From contig JAJYKK010000023.1 of NCBI GenBank assembly GCA_021788645.1, positions 1 through 40,695 of the forward strand: a stretch of DNA of 40,695 nt. The letters run 5' to 3'. The notes beneath the pieces are model-generated. The model did no database searches and had not been told where the DNA came from. It saw only the letters and a list, made by a program, of their open reading frames with translations. A program made the position numbers and the translations under genes. Source of the stretch: Pseudomonadota bacterium (GTDB lineage Bacteria; Pseudomonadota; Gammaproteobacteria; Burkholderiales; JAKAFK01). Shown one piece after another: positions 24,543 to 33,131 of this stretch (position 1 is its first letter; each line of letters begins with the position of its first letter).

Positions 24543-24697
24543 TGCTTGCCGCCTCTGGATAAAGTAAGTGAAAGTACATTGTCGGCCCCGCCCTGCGGGC
24601 TTCGACGCCGTTCTCGCCCAGCGAGTTCCCTGGGGGGCCGGGAAGGGTATCCGAAAGGGGATCGCGCCGCTTCAGCGCGTGCCCCCGAACAGGTCCG

Positions 24698-24904
24698 CTA
24701 GCAGGGCTTGACGCCGAATTTCTTCAACACCGTATCGAGCGGACAAAACCGCGTGAAGCCGCTTTGCAGCAGGTTGAGCCCGACAAAGGCCGTGAACCAA
24801 AGCCACGCCTGGCTCACGAACAGAGGACTTGCCTTGACCCCCAGGGCAAGCGACAGCAGCACGAAAAATCCCGCGACAATTCTGACGATCCGATTGGCAC
24901 TCAT
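24698..24904 (-). CDS. DUF2892 (YgaP membrane-domain-like) protein
   Basis: A 68-residue membrane protein with two hydrophobic segments (IVRIVAGFFVLLSLALG and PLFVSQAWLWFTAFVGLNLL) followed by SGFTRFCPLDTVLKKFGVKPC. The FCPL motif is typical of DUF2892, the membrane part of the rhodanese YgaP. ATG 24904 is preferred over GTG 24913, which sits only two bases behind AGGAG. It lies just upstream of the rhodanese gene in transcription and after the RND terminator. A sulfur-handling role with the neighbouring rhodanese is an inference. Confidence 0.85.
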   Translation of the reverse strand: MSANRIVRIVAGFFVLLSLALGVKASPLFVSQAWLWFTAFVGLNLLQSGFTRFCPLDTVLKKFGVKPC

Positions 24905-24927
24905 GTAGCTCACGTCTCCTGGCTCAC

Positions 24928-24968
24928 AAAAAAAAACGCCGCCGGCGCCCCGGAATTATGGGGGCGTC
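24928..24968 (-). terminator. Intrinsic terminator after the RND operon
   Basis: On the minus strand, CGCCCC pairs with GGGGCG around an 8-nt loop, followed by a further GC-rich stretch and nine consecutive T. It lies 12 nt past the RND pump stop and upstream of the DUF2892 gene, and so separates the two units. Confidence 0.75.
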
Positions 24969-24979
24969 AGGCTCACAAT

Positions 24980-27900
24980 TCAAGTCGCGCCGGGCCCGCC
25001 CTCGGGCTCGAGCCGCCGTTGCCACAGGTAGTAGAGGAGCGGGATCACCAGCAGCGTGAGGACCGTCGATGCGAATGTGCCGAAGATCAGCGACACCGCG
25101 AGCCCGCCAAACACCGGATCGGTGATCATGATCGCCGATCCCAGAATGATCGCCAGCGCGGTCAGCAGGATCGGCCGGAAGCGCACCGCCCCCGCCTGCA
25201 CCACCGCTTCTTTCAGGGGAAAGCCCTGCGCCCGGTAATCCAGGATGAAGTCGATGAGCAGCAGCGAATTCCGGACCACGATACCCGCCAACGCGATCAC
25301 GCCGATCATCGACGTGGCCGTGAAGGCCTGGTGCGTGATCCAATGGCCGGGAAAGACCCCGATCAGCGTCAGCGGTATCGCCCCCATCACGATGACCGGC
25401 AGGACAAACGACTTGTAGTAGGCCACCAGCATGAGATAAATGAAGACGAGCGCGACGATGAAGGCGCTGCCCAGATCGCGGAACACGTCCAGCGTCAGGC
25501 GCATCTCGCCGCCCCAGAGCAGACTGTAGGACTTGATGTCGTGCGGCTGGGCCGGGGTGAAGCCCAGGTTGCCGGTGGCAAAGCGCACGCCGCCGGGATC
25601 CGTCCTCACGCCGTCCAGCATCTTGTCGAGCGCCAGCACGGCATACACCGGGCTCGAGTGAATCAGTTCCCCGCCCACCATGACGACCGGATGTTCGTCC
25701 CGGTCATAGATGGGCTTGGCGACTCGGACGCGCCGCACGGTCGCAATCGCCGAGAGAGGAATCTGCGCGCCGGTCGCATTCGTGATGCGCAGCGACAGGA
25801 TCTGGGCGGGAGTCTGGCGAAGCGCGCGCGGCAGTCTTACCCATATGTTGATGGGCGTGCGCGCATCGTCGACGTGCAAGGTCCCGGCCGAGAAACCCGA
25901 CACGTACTCGTGGAGGAATTGCGCCACCTGGGCGGGCGCCACGCCGGCGAGCATCGCCTTCTCGCGGTCGACGTGGATCGCGAAGCTGTCGGCATTGGCG
26001 GTGACGCTGTCGTCGACGTTGATCATGCCGTAAATTCGGCGGAAATCCCGGTCTACGGCCGCCGCCGCGGTCCGCAGCCGATCGTAGTTCGGCCCATAGA
26101 GCTCGGCCAGCACCTGGGCCTGCACCGGCGGCCCGGGGGGCGTCTCGTAGAGCTTGATCCGTGTTCCGGGGTAGCCGGCCGCGACCTTCGCGAGCGTCTG
26201 GCTCAGCCGGGCCACGATCGCGTGGGAGGTTTCGGCCCGGTCCTCCTTCGGTACCAGATTCACGCGAATCTGGGCCAGATTGGACCCGCGCTTCAGTTCA
26301 TCGCCCCGCACCACGGCCGCGAAGTCGACCGGCGCGGTCATGCCGAGGAAGGTCTGATAATTCGTCACGAAGGGGGTGCGCGCCAGCACCTCGCCCACCC
26401 GGCGCGCCACCTCGTCCGTCTTGGCGAGCGCGGAGCCGGCCGGGGTGTCGACCTCGACCAGGAAGGTGGTCGTGTTGTCGTTGGGCAGCATCTTGAGTTC
26501 AACCCCCAGGGGACTCAGGGGGCCGTTCAGGCCCTGCGGCCGGATGAACTGCCAGGCCGGCTGCAGGCAGGCCAGCCCCAGCAGCACGACGACGGCACCG
26601 AAGAATAGACGCCGCCGCCCGGGCTTTTCAATGAGCGGCAGGAGGGCGGCGGTATAGGCGCGATGGAGGGGGTCGCGCGCGCGCGCATCCTGCTCTTCGA
26701 GCGTCGGCGTCTTGGCAAGTTCGGCGAGCGCCTTGCCCTTCAGCCACCGGAAGCTCGCCCAGGGAACCACCATGTAGGCGATGAGCAAGGAGGCGATCAT
26801 GGCCACCGGCACGTTGAACGGGATCGGCCGCATGAAGGGCCCCATCATCCCGGTCACGAAGGCCATCGGAATGAAGGCCAGGATCACGGCGACGGTGGCG
26901 ACGTTGGTCGGGTTCCCGATCTCGTTGGTCGCCTCCACCAGGATCTCGCGGAAAGCGTGGCCGCGCCGGTGATGCAGGTGGCGATGGATGTTCTCGATCA
27001 CCACGATGGCGGCATCCACCAGGAGCCCCAGCGAGAGGATGAGCGCGAACAGCGTGATGCGGTTGATCGTTTGGCCGGCGACCAGTCCCACGGTGAGCAC
27101 GACGAAGAGGATGAGCGGCACGGTGAGCGTGACGATCGCCGCCTCGCGCCACCCCAGGAAGACGACGAGAATGAGCACCACGGAGCCGATGGCGACCCCC
27201 AGGTGCTCCACCAGGGTGTTGACCGCGTCGTTGGCCTTCGCGCCGTCGTCGCGGGTCACCGTGACATGGATCCCTTGCGGGATCGCGTCGCGCTCGAGCG
27301 CGGCCATCTGGGCGAGCACCGCGCGGGCGACCACCACGGCGTTGGTGCCGGCCTTCTTGGCCACCGTGATGGTCACCGCCGGCGATTCGCCGCGGTATGG
27401 CGGATGGGCCGCCGCGGGCCCGAACCCGAGTCGGCTGGAGGCCCCGACCTGCTGCGGGCCGTCCACCACGCGCGCCACGTCCTTGAGGAACACGGGCTTG
27501 CCGTTCGGCGCCCCCACCAGGATGTTGCCGACCGCCTTGGCCGTTCCCAGCAAGCTGTCCAGGCGCAACGGGTAAGCCCGGTTGTTGTCGACCAGGTGTC
27601 CTGCCGGCAGCGCGACATTGGCGCTCTTCAGCATGGCGGCGACGCGGTCCAGCGACAGTCCATAGGCCGCCACCTTCTGCGGGTCGATCCATACGTTCAC
27701 CGCGCGGGGTCGCCCGCCCACCACGTCGGTGAAGGACACCCCGGGGACGGCGCGCAGCTGCTCGATCACCCGGTCCGCCACGTAGCGCAGCTGATAGTCG
27801 CTGAAGCGCGCCGAACTCAAGGTGAGCGTCATGATCGGCACGTCATCGACGTTGATCGGCTTGACGAGCGGCTGGCTCGCTCCCGGGGGAATGCGGTCCA

Positions 27901-28285
27901 GGTTCTGCATCAGCTGGTTGTACAGCTTGACCAGGCTTCTTTCCTGGTCCTGGCCCACGTCGAACTGGACGGTCACCACGCCCATGTCGTTGGTGGCATA
28001 GCCGTAGGTGTGCTTGACGCCCGAAAGCGCATGCATGATCGCCTCCAACGGCTTGACGACCATGTTCTCGACTTCCTCGGGCGAGGCGCCGGGCTTGGTC
28101 ACGATGATATTGGCGGCCGGCACGACGATTTCCGGGTTGTATTCGCGCGGCGTGATCGCCAGGGCCAGCCCCCCTGCCAGGAGCACGGCCAGCATGATCA
28201 TGGCGGTGATCTTCGACTCGAGAAACCCTGTGGCGAGCTTGCCCGCCAGGTTGAGCCTCGCCGGGCCGGGGACGTGCTCAGCCAT
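24980..28285 (-). CDS. RND-family efflux permease
   Basis: A 1101-residue inner-membrane, proton-driven pump with the twelve-helix, two-half RND layout: first membrane helix at about 28-45, a periplasmic porter domain, a helix bundle near 362-510, a second porter half and a second helix bundle to the end. The proton-relay segment reads LLVDAAIVVIEN (421-432): D424 is kept, the next position is Ala, and E431 is present, like the CusA/HME pattern rather than the DD of AcrB. I cannot see a diagnostic methionine relay, so metal export is not shown and the substrate is unknown. It overlaps the fusion-protein gene by eight bases and is the last gene of tolC-hlyD-RND. Confidence 0.93.
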   Translation of the reverse strand: MAEHVPGPARLNLAGKLATGFLESKITAMIMLAVLLAGGLALAITPREYNPEIVVPAANIIVTKPGASPEEVENMVVKPLEAIMHALSGVKHTYGYATNDMGVVTVQFDVGQDQERSLVKLYNQLMQNLDRIPPGASQPLVKPINVDDVPIMTLTLSSARFSDYQLRYVADRVIEQLRAVPGVSFTDVVGGRPRAVNVWIDPQKVAAYGLSLDRVAAMLKSANVALPAGHLVDNNRAYPLRLDSLLGTAKAVGNILVGAPNGKPVFLKDVARVVDGPQQVGASSRLGFGPAAAHPPYRGESPAVTITVAKKAGTNAVVVARAVLAQMAALERDAIPQGIHVTVTRDDGAKANDAVNTLVEHLGVAIGSVVLILVVFLGWREAAIVTLTVPLILFVVLTVGLVAGQTINRITLFALILSLGLLVDAAIVVIENIHRHLHHRRGHAFREILVEATNEIGNPTNVATVAVILAFIPMAFVTGMMGPFMRPIPFNVPVAMIASLLIAYMVVPWASFRWLKGKALAELAKTPTLEEQDARARDPLHRAYTAALLPLIEKPGRRRLFFGAVVVLLGLACLQPAWQFIRPQGLNGPLSPLGVELKMLPNDNTTTFLVEVDTPAGSALAKTDEVARRVGEVLARTPFVTNYQTFLGMTAPVDFAAVVRGDELKRGSNLAQIRVNLVPKEDRAETSHAIVARLSQTLAKVAAGYPGTRIKLYETPPGPPVQAQVLAELYGPNYDRLRTAAAAVDRDFRRIYGMINVDDSVTANADSFAIHVDREKAMLAGVAPAQVAQFLHEYVSGFSAGTLHVDDARTPINIWVRLPRALRQTPAQILSLRITNATGAQIPLSAIATVRRVRVAKPIYDRDEHPVVMVGGELIHSSPVYAVLALDKMLDGVRTDPGGVRFATGNLGFTPAQPHDIKSYSLLWGGEMRLTLDVFRDLGSAFIVALVFIYLMLVAYYKSFVLPVIVMGAIPLTLIGVFPGHWITHQAFTATSMIGVIALAGIVVRNSLLLIDFILDYRAQGFPLKEAVVQAGAVRFRPILLTALAIILGSAIMITDPVFGGLAVSLIFGTFASTVLTLLVIPLLYYLWQRRLEPEGGPGAT

Positions 28286-29363
28286 GATGGCCTCCCTGCA
28301 CGATCCGGTCGTCGTTGTCCAGCGCGTCGAGGTTGGACACCGCGATGCGCTCGCCCGGGCTCAGCCCCGCGGCGATTTCGATCCGGCTGCCCACGGCTTC
28401 GCCGGTGCGCACCATGCGATAATGCGCGACCCCCGCGCGATCCACCACGAACACGCCGGTGATGCCGGCACGCTCCAGCACCGCTTGCGCCGGAATCGCC
28501 ACCGCCTCGCGGCTGCCGATCGGAAAGGCCAGGCGCGCGAAGGTTCCGGCCGCAGGCACCACCTGAGCCGGAAGACGAACCTTGACGGTATAGGTATGGG
28601 TGATCGGATCGGCCGCGGGCACCGTGCGCCACACCGTGCCGGCGACCGGCGTCCGCCACCCGTCCAGGCCCACGCTGACCGCCTCGCCCAACCGCACGTG
28701 GGCGAACGTCGGGGCCGAGACCTGGGTGCGAATGTCGATGCGGCCCGGGTTCTCGACCACGACCACCGGACGCCCGGGTGCGGCGAGATCGCCCACGGAG
28801 GCGAGCTTCTGCACCACGACCCCGTCCATCGGCGCGGTCACCGCGGCATAGCGCAGATTCGCGCGGGCGGTCGCGAGGCCCGCATGGGCCGCGCGCACCT
28901 GCGCCTGCGCCATCTGGTATTGCATGCGCACGCTCTCGAACTGCTGCCTCGGGATCGATTCGTCCTGATAGAGATTGCGGAAGCGCACGTAATTGGCCTT
29001 GGCATTGGCCATCGCCGCATCCGCCTGCGCAAGGCCCGCTTGCGCCTGCTGGACGGCCCCTTCGATGTCGGTCGGGTCGATGCGGAACAAGAGCTGCCCG
29101 GCATGCACGCGCTCTCCCTCATGCACGTCCATGCTCTGGATATATCCCATGATCCGGGAGGCGACCTCGACCTGGTCCTCCGACTCTGCGGTCCCCGGCA
29201 CCACGTCGGCAACCGGCACGGCCTGCGCGCTCACAACCAGCGTGCGCGCAACGACCGTGCGCCCGCCGGGCGTGCCGGCGGGCGCGCGGTGCGAGCAAGC
29301 GGTGAGAAAGACGGCCGCGAGCACGGTGGCCGAGGCTGCGATCCTAGGGCGATGAATGATCAT
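28278..29363 (-). CDS. RND periplasmic adaptor (membrane-fusion) lipoprotein
   Basis: A 361-residue adaptor with a lipobox (FLTAC, lipidated Cys23). It contains the barrel-sandwich/lipoyl halves (GYIQSMDVHEGERVHAGQLL and AAVTAPMDGVVVQKLASVGD) flanking an alpha-hairpin (about 100-170), then beta-barrel and membrane-proximal parts. It should link the RND pump to the outer-membrane channel. The start lies 30 nt after the tolC-like stop, and its stop overlaps the pump start. Confidence 0.93.
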   Translation of the reverse strand: MIIHRPRIAASATVLAAVFLTACSHRAPAGTPGGRTVVARTLVVSAQAVPVADVVPGTAESEDQVEVASRIMGYIQSMDVHEGERVHAGQLLFRIDPTDIEGAVQQAQAGLAQADAAMANAKANYVRFRNLYQDESIPRQQFESVRMQYQMAQAQVRAAHAGLATARANLRYAAVTAPMDGVVVQKLASVGDLAAPGRPVVVVENPGRIDIRTQVSAPTFAHVRLGEAVSVGLDGWRTPVAGTVWRTVPAADPITHTYTVKVRLPAQVVPAAGTFARLAFPIGSREAVAIPAQAVLERAGITGVFVVDRAGVAHYRMVRTGEAVGSRIEIAAGLSPGERIAVSNLDALDNDDRIVQGGHHG

Positions 29364-29393
29364 GATTGGACCTGACTGTTCATTGGACTGCTT

Positions 29394-30800
29394 TCAGAAG
29401 GAAGCCGCACTCAACCGGCCTACCACCAGATCGAGCGCCGCCTCGGACACCACCTCCCGGTAGCGCGCAGCCACCAGCGCGGCGCGGGCGCCATCGAGTT
29501 GCGCCTCGCCCGTCTCGACCTCCACCATGGTGGTCACCCCGTTCGCGTAGCGCCGGGCGATGAGGCGTTGCGCCTCCTCGGCCTGCGCGACGGCCGTGGC
29601 CCGGGCATTCACCTCGGCGCGGGCCTCGCGCGCCTTGCGCCACGCATCATCGACCTGGAAGCGCACCCCCGCCTGCGCCTTGGCGAGCTCGGTCTGCGCC
29701 ACGAGGCGCGCCGCCTCGGCGCGATCCTCGGCGGCGCGCGTCACCCCGCCGTCGAACAGCGTCATCGAGGCCACTGCGGCGATGGTGTAGGACGGCGCAG
29801 ACAAGCCAAGCGTCTGGTCATTCCAGTCCTGGCGCGCCATGAGGTTGACGTGCGGCTTGTTGGCGGCCGCGGCGATCGCCACGCCGGCACGGGCCGCCGC
29901 CACCTTCGCCTGCAGCGCGTGGATGCCCGGATTATTGGCCAGGGCCGCCTGCTCGAGCGCTTGGCGCGTGCCGGACAACGGCCGGGGCGTCACATCCGGA
30001 CCCACGTCGAGCGGGCGGCCCAGGTCAAGCCCGATGGCCAGGTGCAGCTGGTCGAGGGCGGCGGCGGCACCATCTTGGGCCTGTTCAAGCGAAACCTGGG
30101 CGTTTTGCAGGTTGACTTCGGCGGAAAGCAGGTCGCTCTTCACCACGACGCCCTGGGCCAGCAGGTTGCGGGTGGTCCTGACGTAGCGTTGCGCCGCGCG
30201 CTCGGCCTCGCGGGCCACCTTGACATAGCGGCGTGCCGCGTGCACGCCCTCATAGGCCTCGAGCACCTGGAACACCACGTTCTGGCGAGCCGCCGCGTCG
30301 CCCTGCCGCGCCGCGCGCGCATAGGCGCGCGCCTGAGCGACGTAACCGCCGATGCTCCCGCCGTTGTAGACCGGGATCTGGAGCTCGAGGCGCGTGTTGA
30401 AGTTGTTGACGGCTCCCGGATAATTGAGCGCGCCCGGCGCGACCCCGAGGGCCGACGGGCCGGTGAACTGGCCGGCGCCGAAGTCGTTGAAGGTCGCGCG
30501 GCGCTGCGAAAGCTTGAGGCCGAAGGCGTTGAGCGCATCGTCCGTGCGCATGCCGGTCAGCGACGCCGTCAGCTTGGGGAAGCGCTGCCTTTGGGCCGCC
30601 TGCAGGCCGGCCCGCGCCGCCGCGATCTGGGCGTGCGCGATCCTCGCGTCGGGATTCTCGCGCAAGGCCACGGCCACGCACTGCCGAAAATCGAGGGTAG
30701 CGGCGGACGCCATGCCGCCGGCCCCAAGGATCAACAGGGGGATCCAGTACACCGCCGCATACGGCAAGAGGCGCTTGCGTGAGCCTCCGCGCAAGGTCAT
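29394..30800 (-). CDS. TolC-family outer-membrane efflux protein
   Basis: A 468-residue outer-membrane factor with a signal peptide (YAAVYWIPLLILGAGGMASA). Two repeated halves each begin with a TolC-like helix (FRQCVAVALRENPDARIAHA and ALEQAALANNPGIHALQAKV) and contain long Ala/Gln/Arg-rich coiled helices that build the periplasmic tunnel; strands such as NFNTRLELQIPVYNGG would line the barrel. ATG 30800 is chosen as GGAG lies seven bases upstream. It is first of the three efflux genes, about 80 nt after an A/T-rich promoter with a palindrome over the -10 box. Confidence 0.92.
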   Translation of the reverse strand: MTLRGGSRKRLLPYAAVYWIPLLILGAGGMASAATLDFRQCVAVALRENPDARIAHAQIAAARAGLQAAQRQRFPKLTASLTGMRTDDALNAFGLKLSQRRATFNDFGAGQFTGPSALGVAPGALNYPGAVNNFNTRLELQIPVYNGGSIGGYVAQARAYARAARQGDAAARQNVVFQVLEAYEGVHAARRYVKVAREAERAAQRYVRTTRNLLAQGVVVKSDLLSAEVNLQNAQVSLEQAQDGAAAALDQLHLAIGLDLGRPLDVGPDVTPRPLSGTRQALEQAALANNPGIHALQAKVAAARAGVAIAAAANKPHVNLMARQDWNDQTLGLSAPSYTIAAVASMTLFDGGVTRAAEDRAEAARLVAQTELAKAQAGVRFQVDDAWRKAREARAEVNARATAVAQAEEAQRLIARRYANGVTTMVEVETGEAQLDGARAALVAARYREVVSEAALDLVVGRLSAASF

Positions 30801-30886
30801 GGCCATCTCCAGAAGGTTTCGGAACGTGCTTGCAGATGTCACCCTGGAACGTCCGTCCCATTCCAGGCAGGACTGTATATTAGCAT

Positions 30887-30899
30887 ATCATTATATGAT
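30887..30899 (-). promoter_or_regulatory. Promoter -10 and operator-like palindrome before the efflux operon
   Basis: ATCAT-TAT-ATGAT is a 13-bp palindrome; on the minus strand a perfect -10 TATAAT (30890-30895) lies at its centre. The -35 region is poor. A repressor bound here would block the tolC-hlyD-RND promoter; the neighbouring ArsR protein is the obvious candidate. The rest of the 30801-31142 gap is the leader on one side and the arsR hairpin (31105-31122) on the other. Confidence 0.5.
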
Positions 30900-31104
30900 G
30901 ATTTGATACAACACAGCCCCACCACCTACTGGACGTATTATACATCCCGCAGGCACCGAGGAGCTTAGGATCAAAGACTTGCGGATGGGGTACCCGACGT
31001 GCCGCCGGGGGGAATTCGCCGCCCGCGCGCGCCGGCGCAGGCACGGGGGGGATTGACACAGCCCCCGCACAGCCGGATGATTAGAGGATTTTTTGATGGC
31101 CCCA

Positions 31105-31122
31105 GCGCACCGGGGGGTGCGC
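31105..31122 (-). terminator. Hairpin after arsR
   Basis: GCGCACC pairs with GGTGCGC around four bases, 20 nt beyond the arsR stop on the minus strand. There is no T-tract on the minus strand, so it may be only a partial terminator ahead of the tolC promoter. Confidence 0.4.
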
Positions 31123-31142
31123 GGTCGCGGGGAAGGGTGCCC

Positions 31143-31460
31143 TTACTTGGCGAACCCGCAGAAGACATCGCGCATCATGCTGATGAGCTTCAGGGTGCGC
31201 GTATCGCCGACCCGGTAATAGACGCGGTTGGCGTCCTTGCGGGTCCGCAGCACCCCCTTGTCGCGCAGGATGGCCAGATGCTGCGAGATGTTGCTTTGCG
31301 AAGTGCCGACACTGTCGACGATATCCTGGACGCTGACCTCGCGATCGCCCAGCACGCACAGGATCTTCAGGCGCAAGGGATGGGACATCGCCTTCATCGC
31401 GCGCGACGCCTGTTCGATATGTTCATCCTTGTCGATCAGTTCAACGTGGTCGAAATTCAT
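31143..31460 (-). CDS. ArsR-family repressor of the BigR/SqrR/YgaV two-cysteine type
   Basis: A 105-residue winged-helix repressor: HPLRLKILCVL, recognition-helix region TSQSNISQHLAILRD, then the wing RTRKDANRVYYRV. It has exactly two cysteines, C35 at the end of helix 2 (KILC) and C101 near the C-terminus (DVFC). That is the arrangement in BigR, SqrR and YgaV, which form a tetrasulfide bridge when persulfides rise and then leave DNA. The metal-site CxC of classical ArsR is absent. ATG 31460 is chosen on homology, with AGAGGA 12 bases upstream. It is divergent from gpmI and upstream of the efflux genes, which it probably controls together with itself. Confidence 0.88.
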   Translation of the reverse strand: MNFDHVELIDKDEHIEQASRAMKAMSHPLRLKILCVLGDREVSVQDIVDSVGTSQSNISQHLAILRDKGVLRTRKDANRVYYRVGDTRTLKLISMMRDVFCGFAK

Positions 31461-31522
31461 GTTCAACACGGGTCCTCTTGAAGGGCTTAAACTCAGTACA
31501 ACATTTAGCCGCGGTAAATGCA

Positions 31523-31544
31523 TTTATTATTAACCTGTAATAAA
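31523..31544. promoter_or_regulatory. Operator-like palindrome between arsR and gpmI
   Basis: TTTATTA (31523-31529) and TAATAAA (31538-31544) are perfect inverted arms separated by eight bases, in an A/T-rich divergent promoter region about 63 nt before the arsR start. A/T-rich palindromes are usual ArsR operators, so this may mediate autoregulation. TAAAAT at 31541-31546 could be a gpmI -10 box. Confidence 0.5.
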
Positions 31545-31585
31545 ATAAAGCAACCTCCGGCATATTGCAAAGTTTAGACTAAGAA

Positions 31586-33127
31586 ATGAAAGTAATGCCC
31601 GTCCTACTGCTCATTCTGGATGGTTTCGGCTGCCGCGACGAACGGAATGACAACGCCATATCCATCGCGCACAAACCGAATTGGGACAAGCTTTGGCACG
31701 AGTTTCCCCACACCACCATCCGTGCTTCGGGGGCCTCGGTCGGGCTGCCCTCGGACCAGATGGGGAATTCCGAGGTCGGCCACCTCAACATCGGGGCGGG
31801 CCGGGTGGTCTACCAGGAATTCACCCGCATCGACCGCGCCATCCAGAGCGGGCACTTCTTCAGCAACCGGGTGCTCCAGGGCGCCATCGACAGCGCCCGC
31901 GAGCGGGGGAAGGCGCTCCACATCCTGGGGCTCTTGTCGGACGGCGGCGTCCACAGCCACGAGTCGCACATTCACGCCATGCTCGACATGGCGGCGCAAG
32001 GCGGCCTGGAAAAGATCTACCTGCACATGTTTCTCGACGGACGCGATACCCCCCCGAAGAGCGCCGCCACCTTCCTCTCGCGGCTGGAAGAACGCTGCCG
32101 GCGCCTGGGCAGCGGCCGCATCGCCTCCATCATCGGCCGCTACTACGCGATGGACCGCGACCGCCGCTGGGCCCGCGTCAAGGCCGCCTATGACCTGATT
32201 ACGCAGGGCAAGTCCGACTTCCAGGCGGACAGCGCCAGCGCCGGACTCGAAAAGGCTTACGCCCGCGGCGAGACGGACGAGTTCGTCAAGGCCACCGCCA
32301 TCGTGCCGGCGGGCGATGCGCCCGTGCGCATGGAAGACGGCGACTCGGTGGTGTTCATGAACTTCCGTTCCGATCGCGCACGGCAAATCTCCCGGCCTTT
32401 CATCGAAGGCGATTTCGACGGGTTCGCGCGCGAGGCGCGGCCCGTGCTCGGCTGCTTCTGCACGCTGACCGGCTACAGCGACGAATTCCAGGTGCCCGTC
32501 GCCTTTCCGCCGGAACGCATCCGCAACAGCTTCGGCGAATACCTCTCGAACCTGGGCTGCAAGCAACTGCGCATCGCCGAGACCGAGAAGTACCCTCACG
32601 TCACCTTCTTCTTCAACGGGGGCGAAGAAACGCCTTTTCCCGGGGAGGACCGCATCCTGGTCCCCTCTCCGGATGTCGCCACCTACGATCTCAAGCCCGA
32701 GATGAGCGCTTTCGAGGTGACCGATCAGCTGGTGGCCGCCATCGCGGCTCGCAAATACGACGCCCTGATCTGCAATTACGCCAACGCCGACATGGTCGGC
32801 CACACCGGCAGCCTGGCGGCGGCGGTGCGCGCCATCGAGGCGCTCGACGCGTGCATCGGGCGCGTGGTCGAAGCCATGCAGGCGGCCGGCGGCGAAGTCC
32901 TCATCACGGCGGACCACGGCAATGCCGAGATGATGCGCGACCATGCGACCGCCCAGGCACACACCGCCCACACCCTCAACGTCGTCCCCTTTCTCTACAT
33001 CGGCCGCAAGGCACGGCTCGCGCCGACCGGCGCGCTCGAGGACGTGGCACCCACCCTGCTCAGGATCATGGGGCTCAAGCAGCCCGCCGAAATGACCGGC
33101 CGCCCCTTGATCGAGTTCGAGACCTGA
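31586..33127 (+). CDS. gpmI: 2,3-bisphosphoglycerate-independent phosphoglycerate mutase
   Basis: A 513-residue Mn-dependent glycolytic enzyme interconverting 3- and 2-phosphoglycerate. The N-terminal metal motif LLLILDGFG (D12) and the phosphoserine nucleophile S62 in [16 protein letters not shown] are present; the second metal set includes [12 protein letters not shown] and TADHGNAE. Length is standard. ATG 31586 gives full homology, though its ribosome-binding site is weak and ATG 31595 is possible. envC follows after four bases; gpmI-envC-ctp is a common gammaproteobacterial order. Confidence 0.97.
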   Translation: MKVMPVLLLILDGFGCRDERNDNAISIAHKPNWDKLWHEFPHTTIRASGASVGLPSDQMGNSEVGHLNIGAGRVVYQEFTRIDRAIQSGHFFSNRVLQGAIDSARERGKALHILGLLSDGGVHSHESHIHAMLDMAAQGGLEKIYLHMFLDGRDTPPKSAATFLSRLEERCRRLGSGRIASIIGRYYAMDRDRRWARVKAAYDLITQGKSDFQADSASAGLEKAYARGETDEFVKATAIVPAGDAPVRMEDGDSVVFMNFRSDRARQISRPFIEGDFDGFAREARPVLGCFCTLTGYSDEFQVPVAFPPERIRNSFGEYLSNLGCKQLRIAETEKYPHVTFFFNGGEETPFPGEDRILVPSPDVATYDLKPEMSAFEVTDQLVAAIAARKYDALICNYANADMVGHTGSLAAAVRAIEALDACIGRVVEAMQAAGGEVLITADHGNAEMMRDHATAQAHTAHTLNVVPFLYIGRKARLAPTGALEDVAPTLLRIMGLKQPAEMTGRPLIEFET

Positions 33128-33131
33128 GGAT

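Noticed and set aside
24764-28462. Long plus-strand open frames opposite the efflux genes
   Set aside because: They lie antisense to RND and adaptor genes with unmistakable motifs and have the His/Arg/Asp-rich composition of GC-rich shadows.
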